From: Ciona intestinalis
Taxonomy: Eukaryota > Chordata > Ascidiacea > Phlebobranchia > Cionidae
Reading direction: 5' to 3'
Length of the DNA stretch: 64,000 nt
Assembly: GCF_000224145.3 (NCBI RefSeq)
Contig: NW_004190423.2
Location: 457,058 to 521,057 of the forward strand
The position numbers and the translations under genes were made by a program. Positions 31,001 through 42,839 of the stretch are shown piece by piece; the stretch's first letter is position 1; each line of letters starts with the position of its first letter. Below the pieces are notes generated by a model. It was given only the letters and a program-made list of their open reading frames with translations. It made no database searches and was not told the origin of the DNA.

Positions 31001-34000
31001 AAATGTACTCGGCGACTATTTACCGTAATCCTTTTACAATATATATCGGTATTACTGATACCCCAACCCAAAGCATCACTTAACTACCTTGTCCAGTACC
31101 AGTATCTAGCATGGAACCTAATTTGAAGTGATACCAGTATCTTTCAGTTATAATACAAGTTATACAACCTAATTCGAAACCAGTATCTTATAGTTATAAT
31201 ACAAACAGAAGAAACCCAAGCAGCATTACAACCACACCTGTGTAACTTGGTGACCATGGGCAGAGTTTGGCGTCGTTGTCGCCGAGCTCTTTGGCGCTAT
31301 TAAGTGGGGGGATGGTTTCGACTTGGGACTTGGTATCGTGTTCATTGAAACTGGGTAGGGGGTTGTAGTTTATTTATAACTAAATACATACTTAATAAAA
31401 ATGAAAAACATGATTGAATCTCAAAATGTTCATCCCAGAGCAATTTAACCAAATAATACAATGTGATAAAATTACATTCTTCTATTTTAACTTGGATTAA
31501 TTTTTTGGTGCCATAGTAATATATATGGGAATTCAAAGAAATATAAAACCGTATCCTAATGACTCTTATATAGACTGATGTGAATTGTTTAAAACACGAT
31601 CAGGAATTTCGGTTGTTATGTGCTAAGGCTAAAAGTGTCTAATCTTACCCCACCCCGACCCCACTATATAACAACAACAACATAATAAAACCTAATGATC
31701 CTAAACTTACTCGCATGGTGTTTCTTATCCCACAAAGCAAAAGTCGTCTTTGGTTTATTATGAGCCTTAGCTTGTGTAACATTAGTTGGTTCATACTGAT
31801 GCACAGTAAGCTTCTTGCCTTCTTCCTTTTTGGTTCGGTATTCTCTCCATTCTTTCCCCCCACGATCAGTGATAAGATGTTTTCTCCAGTGTTGGAATTG
31901 ACCACGATTTGTGTCTAAGGGATCTCTGTCTTCGTCATTATCTGACGTTGTGCCTGAAACTCTCTCGGTCCTTTGGTCTAAAAAACCCGCTGATGCTCCA
32001 ACGTACAGTGATGTCATTTTTGGACCATCGTCACGCTTCACTGGTTTTGAGGGTGATGTATTGTTCTCCATTGTGATGTAATGTCTTTTTTTCATCGGGA
32101 CGTTCGATTGGTTGATAGTCACGGGGTTATTTGGGGTCATTTGTGGGTTAGAAGGTGGGGGGACGTACTTAACTTTAACTTGGTACCCTGAGAATGTAGG
32201 TAAGGGACCACTGGGACCAGGATGGTTGCCAAACTGTATTGGTTTCGTACTTTGGACGGTTGAGTTTACTGTAGATTGGAAACTCTTTGGTTGTGTGGTT
32301 GGGGGGTTGTTTAAAACTCTATACACTGGGTTAGGAGCTTGGGGTGGTTGGGTAACGGACTCCTTGCTTACCCTCCGTGCCACCATTTTAGGGGTCGAGT
32401 AAGTGGTGTTTAAGGAGGTACCGACATTCAAAGGGGGGCTACCACTTCCGCCACAGGTAAAACGGGGGAAGAATGAAAGAGTATTGGAAGGGGGAGAGGG
32501 GGTAGCAGATCGACCCGATGGTTGTCCGTATATCTTGCGGTGGTTGCGGTTAAAATTCCCGCGATGTTGCTGCACTTGTGGGGTTGCAACACTTGGCGTG
32601 GCTGACATCACCACTTTGTCAGTGTTAGTGATAAACAGGCGGTCGTTTATCGCGGCATTATGCGGCTTGGTTGGTTCACTGATCGTCACTTTGCTGACTT
32701 CGTTACGCTGCTTAACCATCGAATAAGTGGCTTGTAAGGTTTCTATGTTGGCGGCAGTGAGGGCCGAGTTATTGTTCTTCGATTCAGGGACTTCATGGGC
32801 GATGACGAGTGAAGCACGTTGCTCTTCTGCTTCTAGAACGTATGTTTGTTACGTAATAGTTGATATTGTGATGTCATAGGCATATATGTATTTATACGTG
32901 TCCTTGTGAATGAAACCCAGTGGTCACTAACGTGTTGTAGCACCCTGAGTGTCAGGGTAATGGACCAACTCTAAATCCCAGACCTTATGCCATAACCCAC
33001 TAAAAAACGGTAAAAAGCTCACCCCACAACGGTAAAAACCTTATATAGAATAGAATGTGCATATAACATATACAATGTTGGGGTAATGGGCCAACTCTGG
33101 TTTAAATCCCAGATCCTATGGAGTGCCTCACTGTAGGACCTCACCCATATATAATAGAATGGGCATATACAATGTTGGGATAATGGGCCAACTCTGGCCA
33201 GAGTCACCTACCCATACAGAATAGAATATTACTACAAACCTGATGCGGTTGATGTTGATTTCTGATCATCATCCAAAATACTTGAATGAACAGAAGAAGT
33301 TGAGATTGTCCTTTCTCTCTCATCTGTTTAATGTGAGAGAAGTGTGAGAAAAAGGGAGGAAGCCTTATGCTCACTGTTAAGTTATAACATGGGTGTCTTC
33401 TTATACACCAGACACACATGGTGTATTTAAACACCTCATGCTCGCTGTCAAGTTATAACATGGGTGTCTTCTTATACACCAGACACACATGGTGTATTTA
33501 AACACCTCATGCTCGCTGCCAAGTTATAACATGGGTGTCTTCTTATACACCAGACACACATGGTGTATTCATACACCTCATGCTCACTGTCAAGTTATAA
33601 CATGGGTGTCTTCTTATACACCAGACACACATGGTGTATTTAAATACCTCATGCTCGCTGCCAAGTTATAACATGGGTGTCTTCTTATACACCAGACACA
33701 CATGGTGTATTCATACACCTCATGCTTACTGTTAGTTATAACATGGGTGTCTTCTTATACACCAGACACACATGGTGTATGCATACACCTCATGCTTACT
33801 GTCGAGTTATAACATGGGTATCTTCTTATACACCAGACACACATGGTGTATTTAAATACCTCATGCTCGCTGCCAAGTTATAACATGGGTGTCATCTTAT
33901 ACACCAGACACACATGGTGTATTCATACACCTCATGCTTACTGTCTAGTTATAACATGGGTGTCTTCTTATACACCAGACACACATGGTGTATGCATACA

Positions 34001-37000
34001 CCTCATGCTCACTGTCAAGATATAACATGGGTGTCTTATTATACACCAGACACACATGGTGTATTCAAATACCTCATGCTCGCTGCCAAGTTATAACATG
34101 GGTGTCTTCTTATACACCAGACACACATGGTGTATTCATACACCTCATGCTTACTGTCGAGTTATAACATGAGTGTCTTCTTAAACACCAGACACACATG
34201 GTGAATTCATACACCTCATGCTTACTGTTGAGTTATAACATGAGTGTCTTCTTAAACAGCGGACACACATGGTGTATTCATACACTTCATGCTCACTGTC
34301 AAACACGCAGCCCACCAACAACAATAGCTTCCTCCAGATACTTGTCAACGGCTTCCCTCCCTCTATGTTGGGATAATTCATCCATTAAAACATTAAGTTG
34401 TTTTTGCTTCAACTCAATCTCGCGTTTCAACTTTTCTTTCAGCGTCAAATTGTCCCGACATTTCTTTACGATGATCTGTGGGTAAAAATACATTGGTTAC
34501 TTCAGCTTATGTAAATAGTGGGTGATAGTTTGCCATGTACAGTATATGTTTAAATGACGCCCAAACAGAAATATAGTTGGTTTGATACTAATATCTTTAG
34601 CGCACCTGCCTGTAACCCAGCGGTAATGGGTTCAGGGCTCGACGCTGCTACCATTGTGGGTGTATGTGATTTGGGCAAGACACTTAACGGCAATTGCTCC
34701 AACCCAGTGGTCACTAATGGGTTGTCCAAACTATCAGCCATACTGTCATGAATGGTTGGTGGTTACCAATTATTTATAAGAAGCAAGGACTAAGAAATTT
34801 GTACTTCAGTTGGACATATGTTACTGTTTATATATTTCTGTAAATATTCTTTGTTTACTATTAAATGGGACAATAAAATAAAATGTAGATAAAATTACAT
34901 TGGTTACAATACTTATTACTATTATTTTATAAATCCATATTAATAGAAAAAATGTTTGTAGAAATTTAGGGGCAGTTTGTCAAATGGGACAGTAAAATAT
35001 AATGAACATGTACCATCTTACCCCAGTCTAATATATGTTTAAACATAATTGTCTTGCCTATGAAACAAAACTTCCTATCTTTTAAATTAAAAGTTTTACA
35101 CTGGTATTATTAGTTTAAGGAGCTTTTTCATCTATGTTTGGTGGCAGAATGTAAACATGAACCATCTTACCCCAACCTACAATTAGTTAAAATACTCCTA
35201 ATATTAATAATATTCCAAATTTTTCCCATAATTTAACCCTTCTAAGTTTTAGACCTGTATTAGTTTACTTTACTTGCATTTTATTGGTTTATGGGGCTGC
35301 TATAAGAGTCAACTTGTTTTTCCTTATAGAGAAGCCAGCCATGCTTTGGATTATAAATCAAATGAACTCAAGTAACCTTTTGGACACAACATGTTTACAA
35401 CTAAGTAAGAGGTTACTTGAGGTCATACTTCAACATAAACAACAACACAGGGAGTACAAATGTCCACTAATTTCCAATTACATTTACTACTCAATGTTAT
35501 GTCAACTTTACCACTAAGTTTGTATGTTTGTTTGTAGTAAATAACTTTAACCCAGTAATATCTTGTGTGTATTTTAGAATATGATCTGCCGTGTAGTAGG
35601 TTGGGGTAAGATGACCATTTTGATTTTTTTTTTATCGTCCCATTTAGTAGCAAACAAAGAATATTTAAAGAATTAAATAACCGTGGCCTTACAATTCTAA
35701 AAGAGTGTTGTTAATTGTTAAAAACAAGATTAGGAAATATCGGATATTATGTGTTAACACTATTAATCTTATCCCAACCTAAAACAAAATCACAACTTCT
35801 CCTAATGTGGGTAGTAAACTTATTAACAATATTTCATATTAACAAAATAATATGTATCAAAAAAAATATAAAATATCATTTTTTACAATTTTTTTCCTCA
35901 AACTGATCCAAAGAATACAAGTGTGCCACGATATTTAATGGTTTCAAGTGTCATTTACAATATCAATGCATTATCTGTATTTCTAATGTAAACACTAACA
36001 GGGTGGAGATATCGCGTGTATGCAGAACCAGTAGAACAGGTTCACCAAAACGAGAGAAGGTAAGAAAAAAGGGGATAAATAAAAGAGAATAAGAGAGAAG
36101 TTTTTTCTGTTAAAACAAGAGAAGCTAAACAAAAAAAGAGCGCGGATGAATATTTGGGTGGAACACGCGTTTGTTCCGCTAAACTACGTCATAACAAAGC
36201 GAGAAAGGTTGCGGTGCAACAATCGGCTTTGTGACGTAATATTAGAAGGATCACGTGGTGTAGCGAGGAATGGCGGACACGCGAAACGACACAGGATTAT
36301 TATTGCGCGTTTATAAGGTTTGTGACGTAATAATGTATGAAAGAATGTCACTTGTTTATCTTCGCGTGGCGGGAAACGGTAGTAGCGACAATTTAAATGC
36401 CCGCACTTAGAATGTTTATTTTAAACGCATTTCACAACATATACCTTTTCATATAACATACCTAACCCGCTTTACAAATAATAAAAGACCGAATATTTAA
36501 TTAAATGATTAATTAGTCGCAAAACTTCCTGTCCTTCACCGCTGTCTGTCTGCTATGTGACGTCACACACGTGCGTGAGTGCCAAATTATGACGTCATAG
36601 AAGAATCGCGCGATTAAGGCTTAGTGACACAGTTCAATGAGTTTAGGTGACATAACAAAGGCTTATGTGACGTCACATTTAACTATGATGTCATAATAAT
36701 AATAAGTTCTATTTCACTTTAATTGTTTTAATTATTATAAATCGGAAATTAAACAATGTTTGAAATATTCCCCTTTGTTTGAAAACAATGGCTTAAAAAT
36801 AACAGAACACAGGAACAATGAATCATATCGTTATCCGGAATTTATTATTATGACATCATAACCAATATTATTAAATAAGAAACACTCCCGCCGAATATTT
36901 ATTAAATAGTTTCTGGATAAGAAGATATTGTGGTATCTTGGTATTTAAAAGTCATTTCTGTATAACATTAAAATAACTTTAAAAGATTGAGTAGACTTGG

Positions 37001-40000
37001 TGAAACATCTGCTATATTATAATGAATCTATACTTGATAATTATAGCCTTTTGGGCCCCTTTGGTATAAAAACGTTTTTTCACTAGTTACTCTTCATTCT
37101 ATTTGAACAAGAGACTGACGATGCCATTTAAACGGAATATATTTCTCTATTACTACTAGTGGTTGGACTTGATTTTTGTTGGTTACGTTTTCGTAGCACC
37201 AGATCATTACTGTATTTCACTATACAAGAATCTACAACTATATGAACACCAGATCAGGGTCAGATTCGCATAATTTATTATATATTATTACAAGTCACTA
37301 GTTACTGTACGTTCTTTAAATAATGTGAACTTCTCTATCATTTTTAAAGAAATAAATACAAGCTATGTTTTGTAAACCCATGTTAAGCCAGTACCTTGAT
37401 ATGTCGATTTGCAGCTTTGAGAATTGTCAGGTTGGAAGACCTTCTTATCCCAAGTCCTGGTAAATGGGATTTTAACGCTTCAAAACATTCTTTCAGGTGA
37501 GCTCGTCTGTTGTGGGGAGGGTTAATTGAATGTGGTTGTAATATATATTTTGTTAAATCAGTAAAAACAATGTTAAGTTTGTAAACGTTAATTTATTTTT
37601 ATATGGGTAAGGTTTGAAGCTTGGGGCCGGAGATTCAGGCCAGAGTTGCCCATTCCCCCCCCCCCGTAAAATCCTACAAAATCTTTTTATACAGTTATAT
37701 ATACTTTATTAATGGAAACTACAAGTTAAGACTGCCTAGTGCAATTATGTTTTTCATCTTACCTTATCTTTTCAAGTTGATTGTGGGTCAAAGTCACTTT
37801 TTGCCTGAAATGAAATACAACAGGACTATATAGGATTATATAAGGAAAATTTCTTAAAAGAACATTTGGCTTTTGATGCTGTGTCATGCCATGGCGTAGT
37901 AGTTAGTGTGATTGTGTCTAGCACACAGGATACAGATTCAAGGCTCAATGCTGCTACCATCGTGGCAGTTGTGGTCATATGTGCCTTGGCAAAAAATGGC
38001 AATGCGGTCACTAATAGGTTGTCCAGTCATACAAAATTAAAACCAAGTAAACCAAAATAAAAGAGAGTAAAAAAAACCCCAATTACTTGAACTGTAATGC
38101 ACAATACACTTTCTCATCTTCAGTTGTTTTCACCAGTGACGGCAGCAAAGAGTTGAGTGGTATAGCCCCCTCTGGTGGCTTGTCGTTGGTGGACCGAATA
38201 ACAGCGTGGCCTGAAAATAAATATTTAATGTTGTGTACTTTATATTACATAGTCCTTGAGCAAGACACAACGACAATTGCTCCAACCCAGTGGTCACTAA
38301 TGGGTTGTTTAAATTGTCAACCATGCATAAACAAACACCCACAAAGTTGCATAAGTGGTAACCAATTAAAATTTATTCATTATCATGCCTAAAGAAAGGA
38401 AATACAATTTATGCAAGACCCAAATCAAGCGAGCTGCTTTATATATTATTTCTATAAACCTGGGAAGTTGTTGTTATGCTTAGATGCAATCCACTGCAGG
38501 TCCGGTTGGTTTTGAACAACATAAGATATATTATTTCTATGGCTGGTATCAGAGTTGGAGTTCGATGGGTTCGTTGGTTTGGGAGGAGATGGAGCCACTG
38601 GTGATAAAAAATACTGGTGTTTATTGGTTATAAATTGTATATGCCCAACATTGTATATGCACATTCTATTACATATGGGGGAGGTCCTACAGTGAGGCAC
38701 GCCATGGGACCTGGGATTTAGGACAGAGTTGGTCCATTACCCCAACATTGTATATGCACATTCTATTCTATATGGGTGAGGTCCTACAGTGAGGCATGCC
38801 ATAAGACCTGTGATTTAAGCTAGGATCAGCCCATTACCCCAACACTGTATGAGGGTGCTACTGCATGAACCTTACGAGATATTGAAGCCTGTCGGTTCCC
38901 CGAAGGTAGGCAACAAGGGCTTTAATGGTAATTCAATATAGTTATATATAATAAATAATAAGCATTTATATTTACCTGTAGAGCTGGGTTGTATATTATT
39001 TCTATGTTGGTACAAGTTTGACGGTTGTGATGTCATCGTTTTACGATTCGGATCAAAATAAGAAGCAAGGTTGAGGGGCTGCATGGGTAAAGGAGGTTGG
39101 TTAGTTTTGGTAATTAAATGTTAACAAATACAACTTATTTATCCTCTGGCGGGGCAGCAATAGTTGTTATAACACAGGTGTTTTGTTTTCTACACCTCGT
39201 GGCTGCTTTATAAACAAATTAAGGATAGGTGAAACTTATTTATCCTCGCATGGCGGGGCAATGACAGTCGTTATAACACGGGTGTTCTGTTTCATACACC
39301 TCTTGCCTGCTTATGAGTTACCACGCATGTAACTTTGTGGGTTGTAGACAGTTCATTAGGGACCTCATTGTCGCAGCATTTACTGTTTAAAATCTCTTTG
39401 TACAGTTAAGAGTGTTTTAACTAAATAAAGAATTAACTAAAACTCGTATATTACCAGTGTTTGGGAGAACAATGGATTGCTTGATGATGTCATAGAAGGA
39501 GGCTGTGATGTCACAGAGTTGATTGAACCATAACAATTACTTGTAGCAGGAGACTTCTTTTCATCTAGAAATAATTTTTTTTAAATGAATGTATGTAGCT
39601 TATTTATCCTCACATGGCGGGGAAACAACAGTCGTTATAACACGGGTGTTCTGTTTCATACACCTTGTGCCAGCTTACAAGTTAACACATATGTGACTTT
39701 CGATTTTTTGTATGACTAGCAATTTGAACAACCCATTAGTGATCACAAAATTGCTATGTATATACATTATATATATATACTATATTTTTGTTTTATTTAT
39801 AGACAGTTGCTATAACACCACTGTTCATACACCCTGTACTATCTTACAAATCTGTACTATCCACCTTACAAATTACCAAGTTTGTAACTTTGTGAATGAT
39901 TGCTATTTTGATTCAATAAATTGACCTTGATTAAAGTTGATGTATTTTGCCGTAGGTTTAAGTCAGATTTGTTGGTTTATTGTTTCAACACCATTAGTAG

Positions 40001-42205
40001 TATGAGTCATAACGTCCATTGTTAATGAACACACCCCTTTGTGAGGTGTATAGAAACCACAAACGAGGTACATAGCGCACGTAATATGGCCTCGGGATAT
40101 ATTGTGTTCATTAGGTTAAACTTATGCTTACTTTACACAATTTGCAAAACAAAGTTTAAGAAATTATAAAAATATGATTAATTGCAATTAAAAAATTATA
40201 TAATTAAAATAAATTTTAATTAAAAATAAACTTTTTATAAGAAACAGTGGAATAACTTCTGTCTTTTTGTCGCTAATTTCTTTCTATTTGTTGTTTTAAT
40301 TAATAATAATATTTGGAATTCTTAGTTATGAATAAAAAACATTTACAAAAAAGTTGTATTATATGTATAAATAAATTCATACATATATGTATGTACATAT
40401 GTACCTATTAAACAAAATGATTTATTACGTGATGTAGCGCACAAAGATATAGGTTTTGTGTAGCAGACCAAAACAGTCATAATTTAAAGTACAAGGTGCC
40501 GTGTTCTTGTGAAATTTAAACATCAATGTTATTTTAATGTGGCCAAGTCAGAAGGAGGAATTTTACGCGAAATTTCCCATTTTGAGCGAATGAACTCTAG
40601 CGTAAATCGACCTCTGCATTCTTGAGTGTTTACTTCTCGTGCGAACACACACTACAAACGCGTTCACACGCGCGCGCGAATCGCGTGGTTGACGTAAATA
40701 AAAGAGAGAGAGGGAGACGCCACTTCGCGTCGCACGTGTCGGGGCACGGACTCTTTAACCACGTGATTACAAAGTACGCACGTGACACCTATCCGCGTGG
40801 TGTGATTGGATGAAACTAGAGCACGGGCGGGGTTACTAAAGGTCATAACATAGAAGCAGCCGGAACGAAGCGATACGCGTCTAACATTATCGTGTATTAA
40901 AACAGATACTACTATACCAGAGAGTATAATATGAATGGCGCTCCATATAAACACGGCCAGTGTATTTACGATTACACCATAAGCGTTGTTGCGTAATATT
41001 AAACACATATTGTTTCAATGTAAACATTACAAAACTGTTGTTTTTTTCAAAAATCACAAAAAGGTAATTTTTTTACATGATTTATTGGCCCACTTATTCA
41101 TGCTGTATGTATTAAAAGAAGGTGTGACGTTTTGGAACAGACTTTACAAGTTTACCACAATGTGTGTACCAGTTATAGCAGTAATAAAATTAACAATGTC
41201 AGTTTTATAAACCTCATGCTCCCTGAGTTATAACATGGGTGTCTTCTTATACTCCAGGCACACATGGTGTATTCATACACCACATGTTCACTGTCAAGTT
41301 ATAACATTGGTATCTTCTTAAACACCAGACACACATGGTGTATTCATACACCTCATGCTCATTGTCAAGTTATAATATGTGTGTCGTAAGAAGAATTGAT
41401 TAACGAGCCTAGATATGTTGCAACATTTATTTAAATAATGTCTCCTGTGTATTAGGGCGAACCACTAAGCTTGAATACTCACCTGTCATCACCCAACATT
41501 GACTTTTGTTTACACAATTAACAAAATATGCAAATGATGGTTAGAAAATTCCGTGATAAAGTTACCACTTTTAAATTGAGGAGAAGATATCTTTAGAAAG
41601 GAAAGTTCAAAGGTACAATAATTACAATGTTCATATATTCTGTTCTGTGAGGCACGCCATGGTACCTGAGATTCCGATAGCGTAGATTTAAAAATATTTC
41701 AAACTAAAAAGGCAGAATATAGCGACAATTGTTTTTTGCTAAAGTTGGGCATTAACCTGACACACAGAAGACAAAACCATAAAATCAATACAAGTAGAAA
41801 AATAACAATCTGAGAGTAAAATATAATAATCATTTTGTTAAGTTAATTTTTGGAAGCAAGCAACACATACAGTATTTTAGGTTTCACACAATTTTGCCAA
41901 ACAAATACCTAAAAATTATTTTTGTCACAAAAAGCAAAAGTATATTAATTTAATAAGCCACATCTTGCATAAGGTGTTTAATAGCCTTAAAAGCAGTATT
42001 TCGATAAATAATTTAAAAAAGTAACTTATATATATATTTAATTTTAAAAACATTAATTTTTACCTTTGAAGCTCGCAACATTAGTTTGAGAAAATGCATT
42101 TTCAGGTTCGTTAACTTTTACTTTTTCATCACGTTTTTCGGTGCCCGAATTTGCGTTTTTCGTTTCCAGATACTCCACAGCTTCTAGAAGAGTTTGCAAA
42201 CTCAT
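28019..42205 (-). CDS. MNT: MAX-network transcriptional repressor MNT
   Basis: bHLH-zipper protein that pairs with MAX on CACGTG and recruits SIN3 through an N-terminal SID. Exons: 42,064-42,205; 39,455-39,564; 38,976-39,078; 38,460-38,597; 38,087-38,210; 37,763-37,804; 37,395-37,506; 34,307-34,475; 33,240-33,323; 31,711-32,832; 31,238-31,350; 29,319-29,439 (or its duplicate 30,551-30,671); 28,019-28,794. Every junction keeps frame; total about 1,051 residues, larger than vertebrate MNT (about 580). The SID reads MSLQTLLEAVEYLE. The basic region is split: a 42-nt exon ends THNQLEKIR and the next starts RAHLKECFEALK, so H, E and R of the E-box reader are kept. The zipper follows (about residues 258-305), then DDDQKSTSTAS, nearly identical to a vertebrate MNT segment. 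The long S/T/P/N-rich C-terminus has no domain I know. The donor of the zipper exon could instead be at 34,316, and the exon-12 acceptor could instead lie 21 nt upstream. Confidence 0.95.
28581..29937. repeat. duplicated MNT segment, copy A
   Basis: Near-identical to 29,988-31,194, with scattered single-base differences and small indels. It carries part of the last MNT exon and one copy of exon 12. It also contains a 194-bp MITE absent from copy B. A 50-N gap separates the copies. Confidence 0.92.
28961..29154. mobile_element. MITE with TA target duplication, polymorphic
   Basis: 194 bp with perfect 18-base termini (TAGTAGGGTGGGGGAAGA and its inverse), flanked by TA at 28,959-28,960 and 29,155-29,156. 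The matching position in copy B (about 30,370) has no element and a single TA. This defines the element ends and a TA target as in Tc1/mariner-type elements. No transposase is encoded. Confidence 0.92.
29938..29987. other. assembly gap, 50 N
   Basis: Fifty unresolved bases between the two near-identical copies of the MNT 3' region, inside what would be the last exon of copy B. Confidence 0.99.
29988..31194 (-). pseudogene. duplicated MNT segment, copy B (truncated exon 13, exon 12)
   Basis: Carries a 5' fragment of the last MNT exon (from acceptor at 30,202, cut by the gap) and exon 12 at 30,551-30,671. Both exon-12 copies begin in phase 0 and end in phase 1, so splicing both into one mRNA would break the frame. 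Only one belongs in the transcript. The most economical reading is a second haplotype misplaced in the assembly rather than a real tandem duplication, though a real one is not excluded. 'Pseudogene' here means redundant or incomplete, not inactivated. Confidence 0.8.
31525..31668. mobile_element. MITE right part in MNT intron
   Basis: Family interior (ATATAAAACCGTATCCTAATG, GAATTGTTTAAAACACGATC) and right end AATCTTACCCCACCCCGACC, 43 bp from the MNT exon at 31,711. The left end is not recognisable. Confidence 0.6.
32935..33225. repeat. 97-bp family repeat, three units
   Basis: Inverse-orientation units with GTAATGGGCCAACTCTGG, GCCTCACTGTAGGACCTCAC and CATATACAATGTTGGG. It fills most of the intron upstream (in coordinates) of MNT exon 10 and comes within about 20 bp of the exon at 33,240. 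Confidence 0.75.
33381..34302. repeat. 71-bp minisatellite, 13 copies
   Basis: The word GACACACATGGTG recurs about 13 times, mostly every 71 bp (one unit is 69). Each unit has a near-palindromic core (GGTGT...ACACC around GACACACATGGTGTA) and ends CTCATGCTCACTGTCAAG. The array occupies the MNT intron and ends within about 5 bases of the zipper-exon donor. The 60-95 codon frames across it are repeat artefacts. Short arrays of the same unit occur at 18,950, 41,208, 61,140 and 63,020. Confidence 0.95.
34590..34752 (+). mobile_element. tRNA-derived SINE head and body
   Basis: Contains TTTAGCGCACCTGCCTGTAA (box A-like) and ATGGGTTCAGGGCTCGACGC (box B-like), then GCTACCATTGTGGGTGTATG, GGCAAGACACTTAACGGCAA and CCAGTGGTCACTAATGGGTT. 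It lies in an MNT intron. Confidence 0.75.
34800..35190. mobile_element. nested or broken MITE fragments
   Basis: Three separate pieces of the MITE right half: TTGTTTACTATTAAATGGGAC near 34,850, AACATGTACCATCTTACCCCA near 35,010, and ATGAACCATCTTACCCCAAC near 35,156. They suggest repeated insertion or deletion. Confidence 0.6.
35594..35781. mobile_element. MITE in MNT intron
   Basis: Left end TAGTAGGTTGGGGTAAGATG, interior CGTCCCATTTAGTAGCAAAC, right end AATCTTATCCCAACCTA. It mixes the TAGTAGG start with the GTAAGATG continuation, linking the two MITE types. Confidence 0.75.
36170..36700. other. GC-richer patch with TGACGTCA words in MNT intron
   Basis: Inside the large MNT intron. Contains TGTGACGTCA or variants at about 36,556, 36,590 and 36,668, plus CACGTG at 36,252 and 36,568. 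No exon is recognised. It could be regulatory, but this is inference. Confidence 0.4.
37600..37665. repeat. 97-bp family fragment and poly-C run
   Basis: ATATGGGTAAGG, GATTCAGGCCAGAGTTGCCC and then a run of about 12 C, in an MNT intron. Confidence 0.5.
37870..38030 (+). mobile_element. tRNA-derived SINE head and body
   Basis: CATGGCGTAGTAGTTAGTGTG (box A-like), ACAGATTCAAGGCTCAATGC (box B-like), GCTACCATCGTGGCAGTTGT and GCGGTCACTAATAGGTTGTC. It lies between the MNT basic-region exon and the exon at 38,087. Confidence 0.7.
38250..38370 (+). mobile_element. SINE body with start of tail
   Basis: TTGAGCAAGACACAACGACAA, CCAGTGGTCACTAATGGGTTG, then the tail start AACACCCACAAAGTTGCATA. It joins body and tail in one unit, in the MNT intron next to exon 38,087-38,210. 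Confidence 0.65.
38640..38870. repeat. 97-bp family repeat, two units
   Basis: Two units with GAGGTCCTACAGTGAGGCA and CATTACCCCAACATTGTATA in direct tandem, in an MNT intron. Confidence 0.75.
39120..39345. repeat. composite SINE tails, two copies
   Basis: TTTATCCTC(G/T)...GCGGGGCA...GTTATAACACGGGTGTT...CACCTC repeated twice in an MNT intron. A third copy lies at 39,590-39,700. Confidence 0.7.
40733..40784. promoter_or_regulatory. three CACGTG E-boxes in 52 bp
   Basis: CACGTG at 40,733-40,738, 40,760-40,765 and 40,779-40,784, in a CpG-richer block (40,620-40,870) in the first MNT intron. CACGTG is the site bound by MNT-MAX and MYC-MAX dimers, so this could be an autoregulatory or alternative promoter element. 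Function is inferred. Confidence 0.45.
41208..41390. repeat. 71-bp palindromic repeat, about three copies
   Basis: Same unit as the array at 33,381 (ATAACATGGGTGTCTTCTTATA, CACACATGGTGTATTCATAC), in MNT intron 1. Confidence 0.8.
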
Positions 42206-42273
42206 CTCCAAGTTGGTGAGATCACCTTAGTCCAATCTCATGCAAGTTATAACTATGGGAGTTCACCAACAAA

Positions 42274-42275
42274 CT
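42274..42275 (-). promoter_or_regulatory. orphan 3' splice site before MNT
   Basis: The minus strand has GTGTTTTGTTTTTAG about 68 nt before the MNT ATG with no upstream exon recognised. Candidate trans-splice acceptor or 5' UTR intron end. Confidence 0.4.
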
Positions 42276-42839
42276 AAAAACAAAACACTTTTAAGAGCAA
42301 ATAATCTTAAACTTATAGTCTGGTGAAGAATCCTGTCTCTAACTCTGCTAACAACTAACTCCTACAACCACCAAAACCTAAATACCAAACTTCCAGAAGG
42401 TTTACCGGGGTAATCTGTAAAGCACCAGAGGATAAAATCGTATTTGAAGAGTCTAAAAACGCCAAACAACTTATACTACATATTTATTTGTGTATTTGAA
42501 AAACATGAAATACATGAAAAAGTCCTTTAAATGCAAATATATAGGCCGATAAGATAAACGCTATACCTCAATAAACTAACATGCTCAAGTTAAAAATTGA
42601 TAAAAAAATATCGAAAAAACGGCCGCCAAAAACACGTACAGTTATTTAATACGCTATTTATATTATTTCAGATAAATTTAAATGCCTTTGGACGCTAAAT
42701 ACCGTATTTTTTACTGCTAAATTGAAGCCAACGCGTTAATACTGTACTTGGAATCTCACGTTTAAAACCTACACGTAACTTTCAGTCTACTACGATTTCA
42801 AGAGTCCTATTTCTAAACAATATAGACGCCCTTCCAAAG

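Noticed and set aside
32112..32726. Plus-strand frames of 96 and 107 codons opposite MNT exon 10
   Set aside because: Antisense shadows of a real exon with confirmed phases; low-complexity composition.
33489..34096. Several plus-strand open frames of 60-68 codons encoding similar peptides (VFLYTRHTWC...)
   Set aside because: They are all translations of the 71-bp minisatellite; their spacing equals the repeat period.
36170..36700. Coding exon in the CG-richer patch of the MNT intron
   Set aside because: No open frame with matching splice phases; flanking MNT exons already join in frame without it.
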